This document shows, piece by piece, positions 14,048-19,915 of a DNA stretch of 19,915 nt (within the stretch, counting starts at the first letter, position 1; every line of letters starts with the position of its first letter). The stretch is from Bryobacterales bacterium (GTDB taxonomy: Bacteria; Acidobacteriota; Terriglobia; Bryobacterales; Bryobacteraceae). A program made the position numbers and the translations under genes. The DNA lies in contig PLMF01000110.1 in assembly GCA_003142355.1 (NCBI GenBank), forward strand, positions 14,250 to 34,164, read 5' to 3'. The notes beneath the pieces were generated by a model that saw only the letters and a program-made list of their open reading frames with translations, was not told where the DNA came from and did not search any database.

Positions 14048-14119
14048 AAACTCACAGTATCACAGTTTTGGCTCGAAACGCTTGACATCAAAGCGGACAT
14101 TAATCATCATTGAATCAAG
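14048..14119. promoter_or_regulatory. Shared promoter/operator region of two divergent vapBC pairs
   Basis: This 72-base gap separates two antitoxin genes read outward. It holds the direct repeat TCACAGT at 14052-14058 and 14060-14066, beside the minus-strand vapB. A perfect -35 box TTGACA (14082-14087), with CATCAT 17 bases on (14105-14110, 4 of 6 matches to TATAAT), points to the plus-strand pair. Operator function is inferred. Confidence 0.4.
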
Positions 14120-14383
14120 ATGCGTACGACGCTGGATGTGGAAAGCGATGTTCTGGATGCGGCCAGGGCTTTGGCCGTTGCCCGCGGCGTTTCGGTGGGA
14201 GCGGCTTTGTCAGAACTGGCACGGCGGGGTGTCGCGGCCCGAACGCCGTTGAGCACCCGCAACGGTTTTCCGGTATTTCAGGTGCCGGTGGGAACGCCGG
14301 GGTTCGGTCCGGATGAGGTTCGAGCGGCGACCAGTAGGGAGGACCTTGAGGCGGCGCGGGAATTCCTGGGGCCGGGACGGTAA
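14120..14383 (+). CDS. vapB: VapB-type ribbon-helix-helix antitoxin
   Basis: The 87-residue product starts MRTTLDVESDVLDAARALAV and continues RGVSVGAALSELARRGVAA, a ribbon-helix-helix DNA-binding fold. The C-terminal part (NGFPVFQVPVGTPGFGPDEV then SREDLEAAREFLG) should bind and block the toxin; it differs entirely from the tail of the antitoxin next door. It ends 2 bases before its vapC. No clear ribosome site is seen, and the candidate promoter would give a nearly leaderless message. Confidence 0.88.
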   Translation: MRTTLDVESDVLDAARALAVARGVSVGAALSELARRGVAARTPLSTRNGFPVFQVPVGTPGFGPDEVRAATSREDLEAAREFLGPGR

Positions 14384-14385
14384 CA

Positions 14386-14829
14386 GTGCCCGTCTCCCTG
14401 CTTGATGTCAATGTCCTGCTCGCTCTGGCGTGGCCGACCCATGTCCACCATCTGGCGGCGCACCGGTGGTTTGCGGAGAATCATGAGGCGGGGTGGGCAA
14501 CTTGTCCGCTGACGCAGTTGGGGTTTGTGCGGCTGGCGATGCAGCCGGTGGTGGTGAAGGTCCCGATTCTCTTCGGGGACGTGATGGAGGCGCTGGCCCA
14601 AATGACGGCCCACGGCGCGCATCGGTTCTGGCCGCTGGAGGGCGGACTGGCGGATATTCGCGACGAGATTCGCGCTCGCGTCGTGGGACATCACCAACTG
14701 ACCGATGCCCTCCTGCTCGATCTGGCGATCCGGCAGCAGGGGCGACTGGCTACGTTCGATCGGAGGATTTTGGGGCTGTTGCCGCCGGATTCGGCGATGC
14801 GGGATGCGGTGGCGATTATTCCGGCTTAG
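14386..14829 (+). CDS. vapC: VapC family PIN-domain ribonuclease toxin
   Basis: A second, different PIN toxin, 147 residues, GTG start 2 bases after the antitoxin stop. It has D7 in LLDVNVLLAL, CPLTQLGFVRL (residues 40-50), D107 in HHQLTDALLLDLA and D125 in LATFDRRI. The second acidic position seems to be Q44, as I recall for the subfamily with this TQLGF motif, so it may still be an active RNase. It converges on abiEii with only 15 bases between the stop codons. Low similarity to the other VapC next door suggests independent acquisition rather than duplication. Confidence 0.9.
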   Translation: MPVSLLDVNVLLALAWPTHVHHLAAHRWFAENHEAGWATCPLTQLGFVRLAMQPVVVKVPILFGDVMEALAQMTAHGAHRFWPLEGGLADIRDEIRARVVGHHQLTDALLLDLAIRQQGRLATFDRRILGLLPPDSAMRDAVAIIPA

Positions 14830-14844
14830 CCGCCGACTCTGAGT

Positions 14845-15747
14845 TCACTCCCACGATCCGCCGGGCCTCCACTGGAGATGGAATGAGTCCTCCGCGGCGA
14901 TCGCCGACAGCGGCGCCAATGCGAAGTGCCGCACTTGCTCCACGATCTCGTCCAATCCGGATTCGGAATCGAATCTGCTCCGGCGAACGAAGGCTCTCCA
15001 CTGCACGGCTCTGGCGGGGTCGGAGATGAATGCCTCGGTCAATCCGATTGGCGTCGCGTCGATGGCGGTGCCACGATGTCGAAAGGTCGAACGGATGGCT
15101 TCGGCGAGAAGATCGCCGTCAAACGGGTACAGCCGCGCCAGAAGCGCGATGTCGTAGTAGTCCTTGAGGCGGCTGTTGAGGAGTCCGAGGACGGTGAGGG
15201 CTTCGAGTTTTTCGGCAACCACAGTCTCTTTCGGATATGCCATGAGCACCGGTGGCGGGAATTCCAGCATGGCCGGGTATTCGACTTCCACCGGCCGCGG
15301 TACGATCACGTCCCCAAAACCAATGTCGATCTGCATCGGGATTCTCGCCTTCGCAAGCGTTGCGTCGAATCGGACCCGCACCCCCTCGTACCCGGCGTCT
15401 TCCTTGATTCGGCGGACATCAATCGAGGCCGCATCAAACTCGACGCCGTCGGGTTCGCAGCCGAATGCGGAGACTTCCCCGACCAGCGACCGAATGTGCT
15501 CCAACTCGTTGCTGGTCTTTCCGGCCAGGTCGATGTCCATGGTTGGCCGGGCGAGAGGCGCCCTCCAAGCCGTAAGCAGGAGGGCGCCCTTCAGAACGAA
15601 CCGATCCGCGAATGGCGACTTCGCCAGGCGATACAGGAAGCGTTCCATGGCGAAGTATTGCAGCAGTTCCTGGAACGGCCGGCCTTGCGAGCGGGCTTGG
15701 TTCAACAGACGTTGGCGGACGGAAGCGCCGAGATCGCGACCGCTCAC
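14845..15747 (-). CDS. abiEii: AbiEii-type nucleotidyltransferase toxin
   Basis: AbiEii toxins (DUF1814, related to MenT) are nucleotidyltransferases that stop growth; MenT relatives modify tRNA acceptor ends. The 300-residue product has the four expected motifs: KGALLL (53-58) leading to RPTMDIDLAG with D71 and D73; MQIDIGFGD near residue 140; VVAEKLEALTVLGL near 180; and NSRLKDYYDIALL just after. The C-terminal half is helical as in the family. The GTG start overlaps the abiEi stop by four bases (GTGA). All core residues are present, so the toxin is likely active. Confidence 0.93.
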   Translation of the reverse strand: MSGRDLGASVRQRLLNQARSQGRPFQELLQYFAMERFLYRLAKSPFADRFVLKGALLLTAWRAPLARPTMDIDLAGKTSNELEHIRSLVGEVSAFGCEPDGVEFDAASIDVRRIKEDAGYEGVRVRFDATLAKARIPMQIDIGFGDVIVPRPVEVEYPAMLEFPPPVLMAYPKETVVAEKLEALTVLGLLNSRLKDYYDIALLARLYPFDGDLLAEAIRSTFRHRGTAIDATPIGLTEAFISDPARAVQWRAFVRRSRFDSESGLDEIVEQVRHFALAPLSAIAAEDSFHLQWRPGGSWE

Positions 15748-16358
15748 AGAATCGCCTCCAGGTACGGCCGCATCGTTTTGTCGACGCGGTCCACTTTTGC
15801 GAACCTGGAAAGCGCCTGGAAGTCCGGCTTCCGCGTCCTCTCACGGTACGTTCGCAGTGCTTCGACGGCAACGTCGAGCCCGATCTTGTTTCGGTACTTG
15901 AAGCAGTCGGCGATGGTCTTCTCCGGCGAATACACCCGCACGGGAACCTGGTCGATGGAGACGACGCCGATGCCAGCGCTGAAGGATGGATCGGAGTACC
16001 AGAAGACGCGCAGCGGAATACCATCGAGCTTGGGAACTTGGGCGTGGCTGGGCAGCGCAACATCCAACGCATGCGGGACCTGCGTCGTGAGGCCGTGATG
16101 TGCCAGGGCGGAGATCAGGCAGATTACCGCACGCGGTATCCGGATGGCGACTGAGACCAGGTCGGGGCTGGTGAGCGGTGGGGCGGTAGAGAGCCGGTAG
16201 ATGCCACGGCCCACCAGTTCGAGCTCGCCGCTGTCCCGAAGGTTGTATAGCGTCCGAGGGTGAACGCCCAGACGAATCGCCTCGCTGGTGCGGAGCATTC
16301 CCTTGTGTTTGGTGAACACCTGGCGTGCCTTGACGAGACCGGCGCCGGCAATCGGCAT
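15744..16358 (-). CDS. abiEi: AbiEi-type antitoxin and transcriptional regulator
   Basis: AbiEi is the antitoxin of a type IV system; it represses its own operon through an N-terminal winged helix and blocks toxicity without stable binding to the toxin. The 204-residue product has the winged helix (QVFTKHKGMLRTSEAIRLG, HPRTLYNLRDSGELELVG, GIYRL), then the AbiEi C-terminal domain (ALAHHGLTTQVPHALDVAL, VRVYSPEKTIADCFKYRNKI, ALRTYRERTRKPDFQAL). The ATG at 16358 is chosen because upstream codons run through the operator and match nothing. The start codon region touches the inverted repeat described separately. Confidence 0.93.
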   Translation of the reverse strand: MPIAGAGLVKARQVFTKHKGMLRTSEAIRLGVHPRTLYNLRDSGELELVGRGIYRLSTAPPLTSPDLVSVAIRIPRAVICLISALAHHGLTTQVPHALDVALPSHAQVPKLDGIPLRVFWYSDPSFSAGIGVVSIDQVPVRVYSPEKTIADCFKYRNKIGLDVAVEALRTYRERTRKPDFQALSRFAKVDRVDKTMRPYLEAIL

Positions 16359-16406
16359 TGGATAGAACCCACGGACATTATACACTCTTTCCGAGGGTTC
16401 TATCCA
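16359..16406 (-). promoter_or_regulatory. abiE promoter with flanking 12-bp inverted repeats (AbiEi operator)
   Basis: TGGATAGAACCC (16359-16370) and GGGTTCTATCCA (16395-16406) are perfect inverted repeats 24 bases apart. Between them, on the minus strand, is a consensus -10 box TATAAT (16382-16377). One arm covers the expected -35 position and the other the start site next to the abiEi ATG. Known AbiEi proteins repress by binding two inverted repeats in their promoter, so this is the likely operator. Confidence 0.75.
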
Positions 16407-16595
16407 GTGGACTGGGCCGATGTCGCGATGGAAGCTCTTCGGGATTCCGTGCGTACACGGAAAACCAATTTTCACATGGCGAAGAAAAAACGGGGCGACA
16501 ATCTGCACAGCCAGTCGATGCCGTCCGTCCCTCTATAACACTCAGTGTTATACTGGTTTTGGGAGCAGTGTCCAACGCCGTCCTGGTGAGGATGG
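16407..16595. other. Intergenic region between divergent abiE and RelE-type modules
   Basis: No convincing gene is seen in these 189 bases. A 7-bp hairpin TTCCGTG (16445-16451), CGTA, CACGGAA (16456-16462) lies in the middle. The other notable element is the palindrome at 16534-16552, listed separately. Confidence 0.5.
16534..16552. promoter_or_regulatory. 19-bp perfect palindrome, candidate operator of the RelE-type module
   Basis: TATAACACT-C-AGTGTTATA. It overlaps a possible -10 box (TATACT, 16549-16554) with transcription starting near 16561, 35 bases before the toxin gene. The HTH antitoxin encoded downstream is the natural binding partner. No good -35 is seen. Confidence 0.6.
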
Positions 16596-16964
16596 GTGCG
16601 AACGTTCAAAACCAAAGCGTTCACACGCTTTCGAGACAAGGCCGGCAACCCGGACCTCGCGCTGTGTTGGGCGGTGCGCGACGCGGAACGAGGGTTGATT
16701 GCCGCCGATCTCGGCGGCGGCGTGATCAAGCAGCGGGTCGCGCGTCCCGGCCAAGGGAAGTCTGGCGGATTTCGAACGCCGATTGTGGTCGGAGCGGGCA
16801 CACGGGCCATCTTCGTTCACGGCTTCGCGAAGAACGAAGAGGACAACATCGAGAGAGAAGACCTGTCCGCCCTCAGGAGACTCGCAGCCGAAATGTTGGC
16901 TCTACGAGGGGAAGACGATTGCGCGAGTCGTTGCGCCGGGAGTGCAGCTGGAGGCGACCTGTGA
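16596..16964 (+). CDS. RelE/HigB-type toxin
   Basis: The 122-residue product matches the RelE/ParE-superfamily branch in which the toxin gene comes first: MRTFKTKAFTRFRDKAG, LCWAVRDAERGLIAADLGGG, VIKQRVARPGQGKSGGFRTP, FVHGFAKNEEDNIEREDL, and a closing LRRLAAEMLAL helix. Such toxins usually cleave mRNA at the ribosome. The basic GKSGGFR loop and the FAKN strand are intact. GTG start with GAGG about 4 bases before it. The last residues after MLALRGED are unlike the family and may be loosely constrained. The stop overlaps the antitoxin start by four bases (GTGA). Confidence 0.9.
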   Translation: MRTFKTKAFTRFRDKAGNPDLALCWAVRDAERGLIAADLGGGVIKQRVARPGQGKSGGFRTPIVVGAGTRAIFVHGFAKNEEDNIEREDLSALRRLAAEMLALRGEDDCASRCAGSAAGGDL

Positions 16965-17281
16965 CGAGAAAACAATACCGTAGTCCCCTGCTGGCGTCGA
17001 TCCACGAAACCGCCGAGGGTCTGCACGCGGCCGGAGCGATGGACAAGCGCACGATGCGGGAATTCGATGAACGGTGCCTCACACCGGTACGACCGCTGAG
17101 GCCGAAGGAAATCCGCGCGGTTCGTGTGCGGGAACGCGCCAGCCAGGCAGTTTTTGCCCGCCATCTCAACGTGACAACGGGCTTGGTCAGCCAGTGGGAA
17201 CGCGGAGAAAAGCGCCCACAAGGGGCCTCGCTAAAACTGCTATCTCTGGTTGCTAAGAACGGGCTTCAAGCAGTGGCGTAA
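16961..17281 (+). CDS. XRE-type helix-turn-helix antitoxin
   Basis: The 106-residue protein is the partner of the preceding toxin. The N-terminal part (LLASIHETAEGLHAAGAMDKRTMREFDERCL) is the segment usual in antitoxins of this toxin-first type. The second half is an HTH: LRPKEIRAVRVRERASQAVF, ARHLNVTTGLVSQWERGEKR, with the typical SQWERGEKRP recognition region. GTG start with GGAGG 6 bases upstream. The frame is open much further 5', through the toxin gene and its operator, but that extension is non-coding. It probably represses the operon at the palindrome upstream. Confidence 0.9.
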   Translation: MTRKQYRSPLLASIHETAEGLHAAGAMDKRTMREFDERCLTPVRPLRPKEIRAVRVRERASQAVFARHLNVTTGLVSQWERGEKRPQGASLKLLSLVAKNGLQAVA

Positions 17282-17440
17282 TACGGCGGGACGCAACGCT
17301 AGCGGCACTGCGTCTTCATGTTGTTCGCTCTACGGTTTCCGAACGGAGGACATATCACGTTTGCCGCCCGTCGTGTCCGAAGTTGAGGCTGGCCGACAGA
17401 GTATAGAGGGCACCTCTGTGGGCGGGCTGTCCATCCAGCC
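17282..17440. other. Intergenic region, no gene seen
   Basis: I see no supported gene in these bases. The last 20 or so (from about 17420) already resemble the sequence just downstream of carB (18540-18558), so the carB-tail duplication appears to begin here. Confidence 0.5.
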
Positions 17441-17516
17441 TCATGCCACAGTGGGGGCTTGAATCTCTTGCAGGCTCCAAACCCTGATGGGGCCGCGCAC
17501 CCGCGCCACGATGGCG
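17441..17516 (-). pseudogene. Second, truncated copy of the carB 3' end
   Basis: On the minus strand this encodes [20 protein letters not shown] then TVA and TGA. The true carB ends [20 protein letters not shown] then TVA and TGA. Over 77 bases (17440-17516 against 18559-18635) I count 12 mismatches and no gap, about 84% identity. Both copies share the 20-base block TGAATCTCTTGCAGGCTCCA (plus strand, 17460-17479 and 18579-18598). Upstream of this tail the sequence is not carB but a recombinase remnant, so it cannot be a working gene. Keeping the protein sequence while synonymous sites differ suggests it came from a homologous carB of another lineage, or that it is the original tail displaced by an insertion. 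Confidence 0.85.
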
Positions 17517-17827
17517 GCGGGGCCGGGGACCAGACCATCATGGACATTGTCGGGCACGTCTCACGGCAAATGCTGGCCCGCTACAGCCATATCCGCATGG
17601 AAGCCAAGCGCAAGGCCCTGGAAGCCATCGTGAACAAGCCAGCACCCGCGCCACAGGCCCCGCAGCCCACCGAAGACCAGAAGGCCGGCCCGCGCCCAGC
17701 GATTCCAAACTCATCCTGCACATCACTGAACTCGCCTTTCGGGCATATCCGAAGCGCAGGAACGCTTCCACCTGAGGTCGCCGCGAATACGCCGAATTCA
17801 TCGGCCAGCGCGTCTGCAACAGGGTGA
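17517..17827 (+). pseudogene. C-terminal remnant of a tyrosine recombinase/integrase
   Basis: The frame reads DQTIMDIVGHVSRQMLARYS then HIRMEAKRKALEAIVNK, the C-terminal catalytic part of phage-type tyrosine recombinases: the GHVSRQ box II segment and RYSH with the nucleophilic Tyr. The upstream conserved Arg and the HxxR box are missing; at 17517 the sequence joins the carB-tail copy. A Pro/Ala-rich tail follows, with a stop at 17825-17827; its last third looks random. No start codon of its own is supported. It is therefore a broken integrase and marks a former mobile element. Confidence 0.75.
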
Positions 17828-17913
17828 ACGGCCACAAGGCCCGCACTCTCGGTGAAGTGGCGCGAAGCCGTCGGGCCGAGAAGCATGTTATTCTGACGCT
17901 GGTATGCTTGTGA
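17698..17913 (+). pseudogene. Possible decayed ORF with an in-frame stop
   Basis: In the frame next to that of the integrase tail the sequence reads SDSKLILHITELAFRAYPKR, a TGA at 17773-17775, then GRREYAEFIGQRVCNRVNGH and KARTLGEVARSRRAEKH. The composition is protein-like on both sides of the stop, which suggests a gene with a nonsense mutation. I cannot name it. Confidence 0.25.
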
Positions 17914-18389
17914 TCCATTTCAAAAGCGTTCCCAAAATACTTCAGGATTATAGGCAAACGGCGACTAACGTGCAAATCACGACCGCCTACAACCTTGGCG
18001 ATGTACAGGACCATCTTCTGTCCCTCACGGTAGCGCAGCGACTCCGATTTGTGGGTGTGTGGGTTGAAATGCTCCTGTATTGTGGTTTTTCATTTCTTCT
18101 TGCGTTCATCGCCGTAGGGACTTTGGCTCCGGAGGCCTTGGCACGGGAGGCTTTGGCAGGGGAGGGTTTGGACTTTTGGCTGTTTGCAGTGGTCTTCATT
18201 GCCCTTAGTGGTGTAGGAGTCTACTCTGCACTGCAATGCGGGGGGCCGATCACTCACTTCTACCTCTTGCGATACGCGTGCCATCAGCGAGGAATCCGAG
18301 GAGTGAGGGGGATCATCGGAGGCTTCGCCGGCCTCCAAATCGTCAGAGCAAAACGTTGGGATCGGTGGTCTGAGAACTTAAGAAAATAG
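17904..18389 (+). CDS. Hypothetical small membrane protein
   Basis: I do not recognise this 161-residue protein. It has a polar N-terminus (about 45 residues), then two hydrophobic segments likely to span the membrane: VGVWVEMLLYCGFSFLLAFI (about residues 50-72) and FWLFAVVFIALSGVGVYSAL (about 91-110). They are joined by an Ala/Glu-rich loop made of a 5-residue repeat (EALAR, EALAG, EGLDF) from a 15-bp tandem repeat near 18131-18175. The C-terminus is basic (RAKRWDRW). The local sequence is less GC-rich than its neighbours, and it lies between the two carB tails. It may be cargo of the decayed element. There is no clear ribosome site, so coding is not certain. Confidence 0.5.
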   Translation: MLVIHFKSVPKILQDYRQTATNVQITTAYNLGDVQDHLLSLTVAQRLRFVGVWVEMLLYCGFSFLLAFIAVGTLAPEALAREALAGEGLDFWLFAVVFIALSGVGVYSALQCGGPITHFYLLRYACHQRGIRGVRGIIGGFAGLQIVRAKRWDRWSENLRK

Positions 18390-18558
18390 CAATAAGTTCG
18401 TCCCACAACTTGCCGGCGATAATTGAACGCAGGTCGCTACACTTTGAACTACAGTCCAGCAAATCCGCGATGAGTTCTCGTTGGCACTAAAGGGTCTAAG
18501 ACCAACCCACCGGAGTGGCTGTTAACCGAAGGGTCGTACGGCGGGTGTTCCACCCCGG
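18390..18558. other. Intergenic region downstream of carB, no gene seen
   Basis: Nothing convincing as a gene. The last 20 bases are similar to 17420-17439, the flank of the duplicated carB tail. Confidence 0.5.
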
Positions 18559-18635
18559 CTCATGCCACTGTCTTGGCGTGAATCTCTTGCAGGCTCCAGA
18601 CGCGGATGGGGTCGCGCACCCGTGCGGCGATGGCG
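18559..18635. repeat. Direct repeat (carB end copy B; partner at 17440-17516)
   Basis: This is the 3' end of the intact carB. Together with 17440-17516 it forms a 77-bp direct repeat (65 identities, no gap) with a perfect 20-bp core (18579-18598). Weaker similarity goes on for some 20 bases past the stop codon. Placement at a conserved gene's 3' end, with an integrase remnant in between, is the pattern of attachment sites. Confidence 0.7.
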
Positions 18636-19915
18636 TCGGCCGCCGCGCGCGCGCCGCTCATGGTGGTGATGCACGGGACGCGGTAGGTCACGGCGCTGCG
18701 GCGGATGGCCTTTTCATCATTGAAGGCTGGGGCGCCGGCGGTGGTGTAGACGGCTAGTTGGATTGCCCCGCCTTTCAGCAGGTCCACCACGTTGGGGCGG
18801 CCCTCGTTCACCTTGAACACCATCCTGGTGGTCAGGCCGGCGGCGCGCAGGGCGGCGGCGGTGCCGCGGGTGGCGACAAGCTGAAAGCCTAGCTCGGTGA
18901 AGCGGCGGGCCACCTCGACGGCTTCGGACTTGTGGTGGTCGTTCACGCTGAGGAAGACCGTGCCTTTTTCGGGGAGCGGGGTGCCGGCGCTGATCTGGGC
19001 TTTCAGGAACGCCTCGCCGAAGTTGATGCCTACGCCCATCACTTCGCCGGTGGAACGCATCTCGGGGCCGAGCGCCGGGTCCACGCCGGGGAATTTGTTG
19101 AATGGGAAGACCGGCGATTTGACGAAATCCTGAGGGACTGAAAGCACGCCGGAACCTCGGCCGTAGTCCTTCAGCTTGCGGCCCCACATCAGGCCCACGG
19201 CGATCTTGGGCAGCGGGACGCCGGTCGCCTTGCTGACGTACGGCACCGTGCGCGAGGCGCGCGGGTTCACTTCCAGCACGTAGACCGTGCCGGCCTGAAT
19301 GGCGTACTGCACATTCATGAGGCCGATCACGTGGAGGGCCTTGGCCAGGCGCACGGTGTAGTCTTCGATGGTGCGGAGGTTCGCGGCGGCGAGCGATTGC
19401 GGGGGCAGCACGCAGGAGCTGTCGCCGGAGTGCACGCCGGCCTCTTCGATGTGCTCCATAATGCCCGCTATGAGCACGTCGTCGCCATCGGCCAGGGCGT
19501 CCACATCGACCTCGGTGGCGTCTTCCAGGAAGCGGTCGACCAGGACGGGGCGTTCCTGCGAGAAAGTGACGGCCTCGCGCATGTACTGGCGCACGGTTTC
19601 CTCGTCGTAGGCGATCACCATGGCACGGCCGCCAAGCACGTAGCTGGGGCGCACCAGGACGGGATAGCCGATGCGGCGGGCGACTTCACAGGCCTCTTCG
19701 ATGCTGGTGGCGGTGCCGTTGGCGGGGCACGGGATGGCGAGATCGTCGAGCAGTTTGCCGAAGAGCTTGCGGTCTTCGGCGAGGTCGATGTCTGACGGGT
19801 CGGTGCCGATGATGGGGACGCCCAGGCGCTTGAGCGGGAGCGCCAGGTTGAGCGGGGTCTGGCCGCCGAATTGCACGATGACGCCGTCGGGCTTCTCGGT
19901 GTCGCAGATGTTGAG
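18560..19915 (-). CDS. carB: Carbamoyl-phosphate synthase large subunit, N-terminal part beyond window
   Basis: CarB makes carbamoyl phosphate from bicarbonate, ammonia (from CarA) and two ATP, for arginine and pyrimidine synthesis. The window holds the last 451 codons of a protein usually about 1,070 residues long; the frame is open to the right edge. The second ATP-grasp domain is seen in [73 protein letters not shown] and [20 protein letters not shown]. The C-terminal MGS-like allosteric domain follows, from [20 protein letters not shown] to [20 protein letters not shown]. It ends [16 protein letters not shown] diverged copy of this end lies 1.1 kb downstream. Confidence 0.98.
   Translation of the reverse strand, partial: LNICDTEKPDGVIVQFGGQTPLNLALPLKRLGVPIIGTDPSDIDLAEDRKLFGKLLDDLAIPCPANGTATSIEEACEVARRIGYPVLVRPSYVLGGRAMVIAYDEETVRQYMREAVTFSQERPVLVDRFLEDATEVDVDALADGDDVLIAGIMEHIEEAGVHSGDSSCVLPPQSLAAANLRTIEDYTVRLAKALHVIGLMNVQYAIQAGTVYVLEVNPRASRTVPYVSKATGVPLPKIAVGLMWGRKLKDYGRGSGVLSVPQDFVKSPVFPFNKFPGVDPALGPEMRSTGEVMGVGINFGEAFLKAQISAGTPLPEKGTVFLSVNDHHKSEAVEVARRFTELGFQLVATRGTAAALRAAGLTTRMVFKVNEGRPNVVDLLKGGAIQLAVYTTAGAPAFNDEKAIRRSAVTYRVPCITTMSGARAAADAIAARVRDPIRVWSLQEIHAKTVA

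Noticed and set aside
14926..16098. 390-codon plus-strand frame opposite abiEii and abiEi
   Set aside because: Antisense shadow; both minus-strand genes have full sets of family motifs.
1..19915. CRISPR array or rRNA genes
   Set aside because: No regularly spaced identical repeats and no rRNA-like sequence were seen in any part of the window.

Overview
The window is GC-rich, densely packed bacterial chromosome. I think it comes from an acidobacterium of the Solibacter/Bryobacter type. This rests on the flagellar operon, the small companion proteins around it and my recollection of related proteins; it is an inference, not a database result.

Positions 1-8690 are a flagellar locus. A hook-length control protein (FliK-like, minus strand, running off the left edge) diverges from a tight plus-strand operon: flgF, an uncharacterised gene with a 9-residue repeat, flgG, flgA, flgH, flgI and flgJ. 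It encodes the distal rod, the P-ring chaperone, the L ring, the P ring and the rod cap. A sigma-54-like -24/-12 element and two adjacent hairpins lie in front of flgF. Facing the operon are flaG and fliS (minus strand). A 107-bp inverted repeat separates the two convergent units and supplies the TAG stop codon to both flgJ and fliS. A secreted soluble lytic transglycosylase follows; it may replace the muramidase domain that this FlgJ lacks.

Positions 8691-10056 hold a small conserved hypothetical gene, a PilZ-domain gene that overlaps it tail to tail, a nucleotidyltransferase-like gene with an apparent internal deletion (a pseudogene candidate), and tRNA-His(GUG) with a good promoter.

Positions 10140-17281 are rich in toxin-antitoxin and defence genes: hicBA, a two-gene PD-(D/E)XK nuclease unit, two different vapBC pairs arranged head to head, an abiEi/abiEii pair with an operator-like inverted repeat around its -10 box, and a RelE-family toxin with an HTH antitoxin behind a 19-bp palindrome. 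A housekeeping ubiD-family decarboxylase gene sits among them.

Positions 17282-18559 look like mobile-element debris. They hold a degenerate second copy of the 3' end of carB, joined to the C-terminal remnant of a tyrosine recombinase, then decayed sequence and a gene for a small membrane protein. The right edge is the C-terminal half of carB (minus strand). The two carB tails are direct repeats about 1.1 kb apart, which suggests an old insertion at the carB 3' end.
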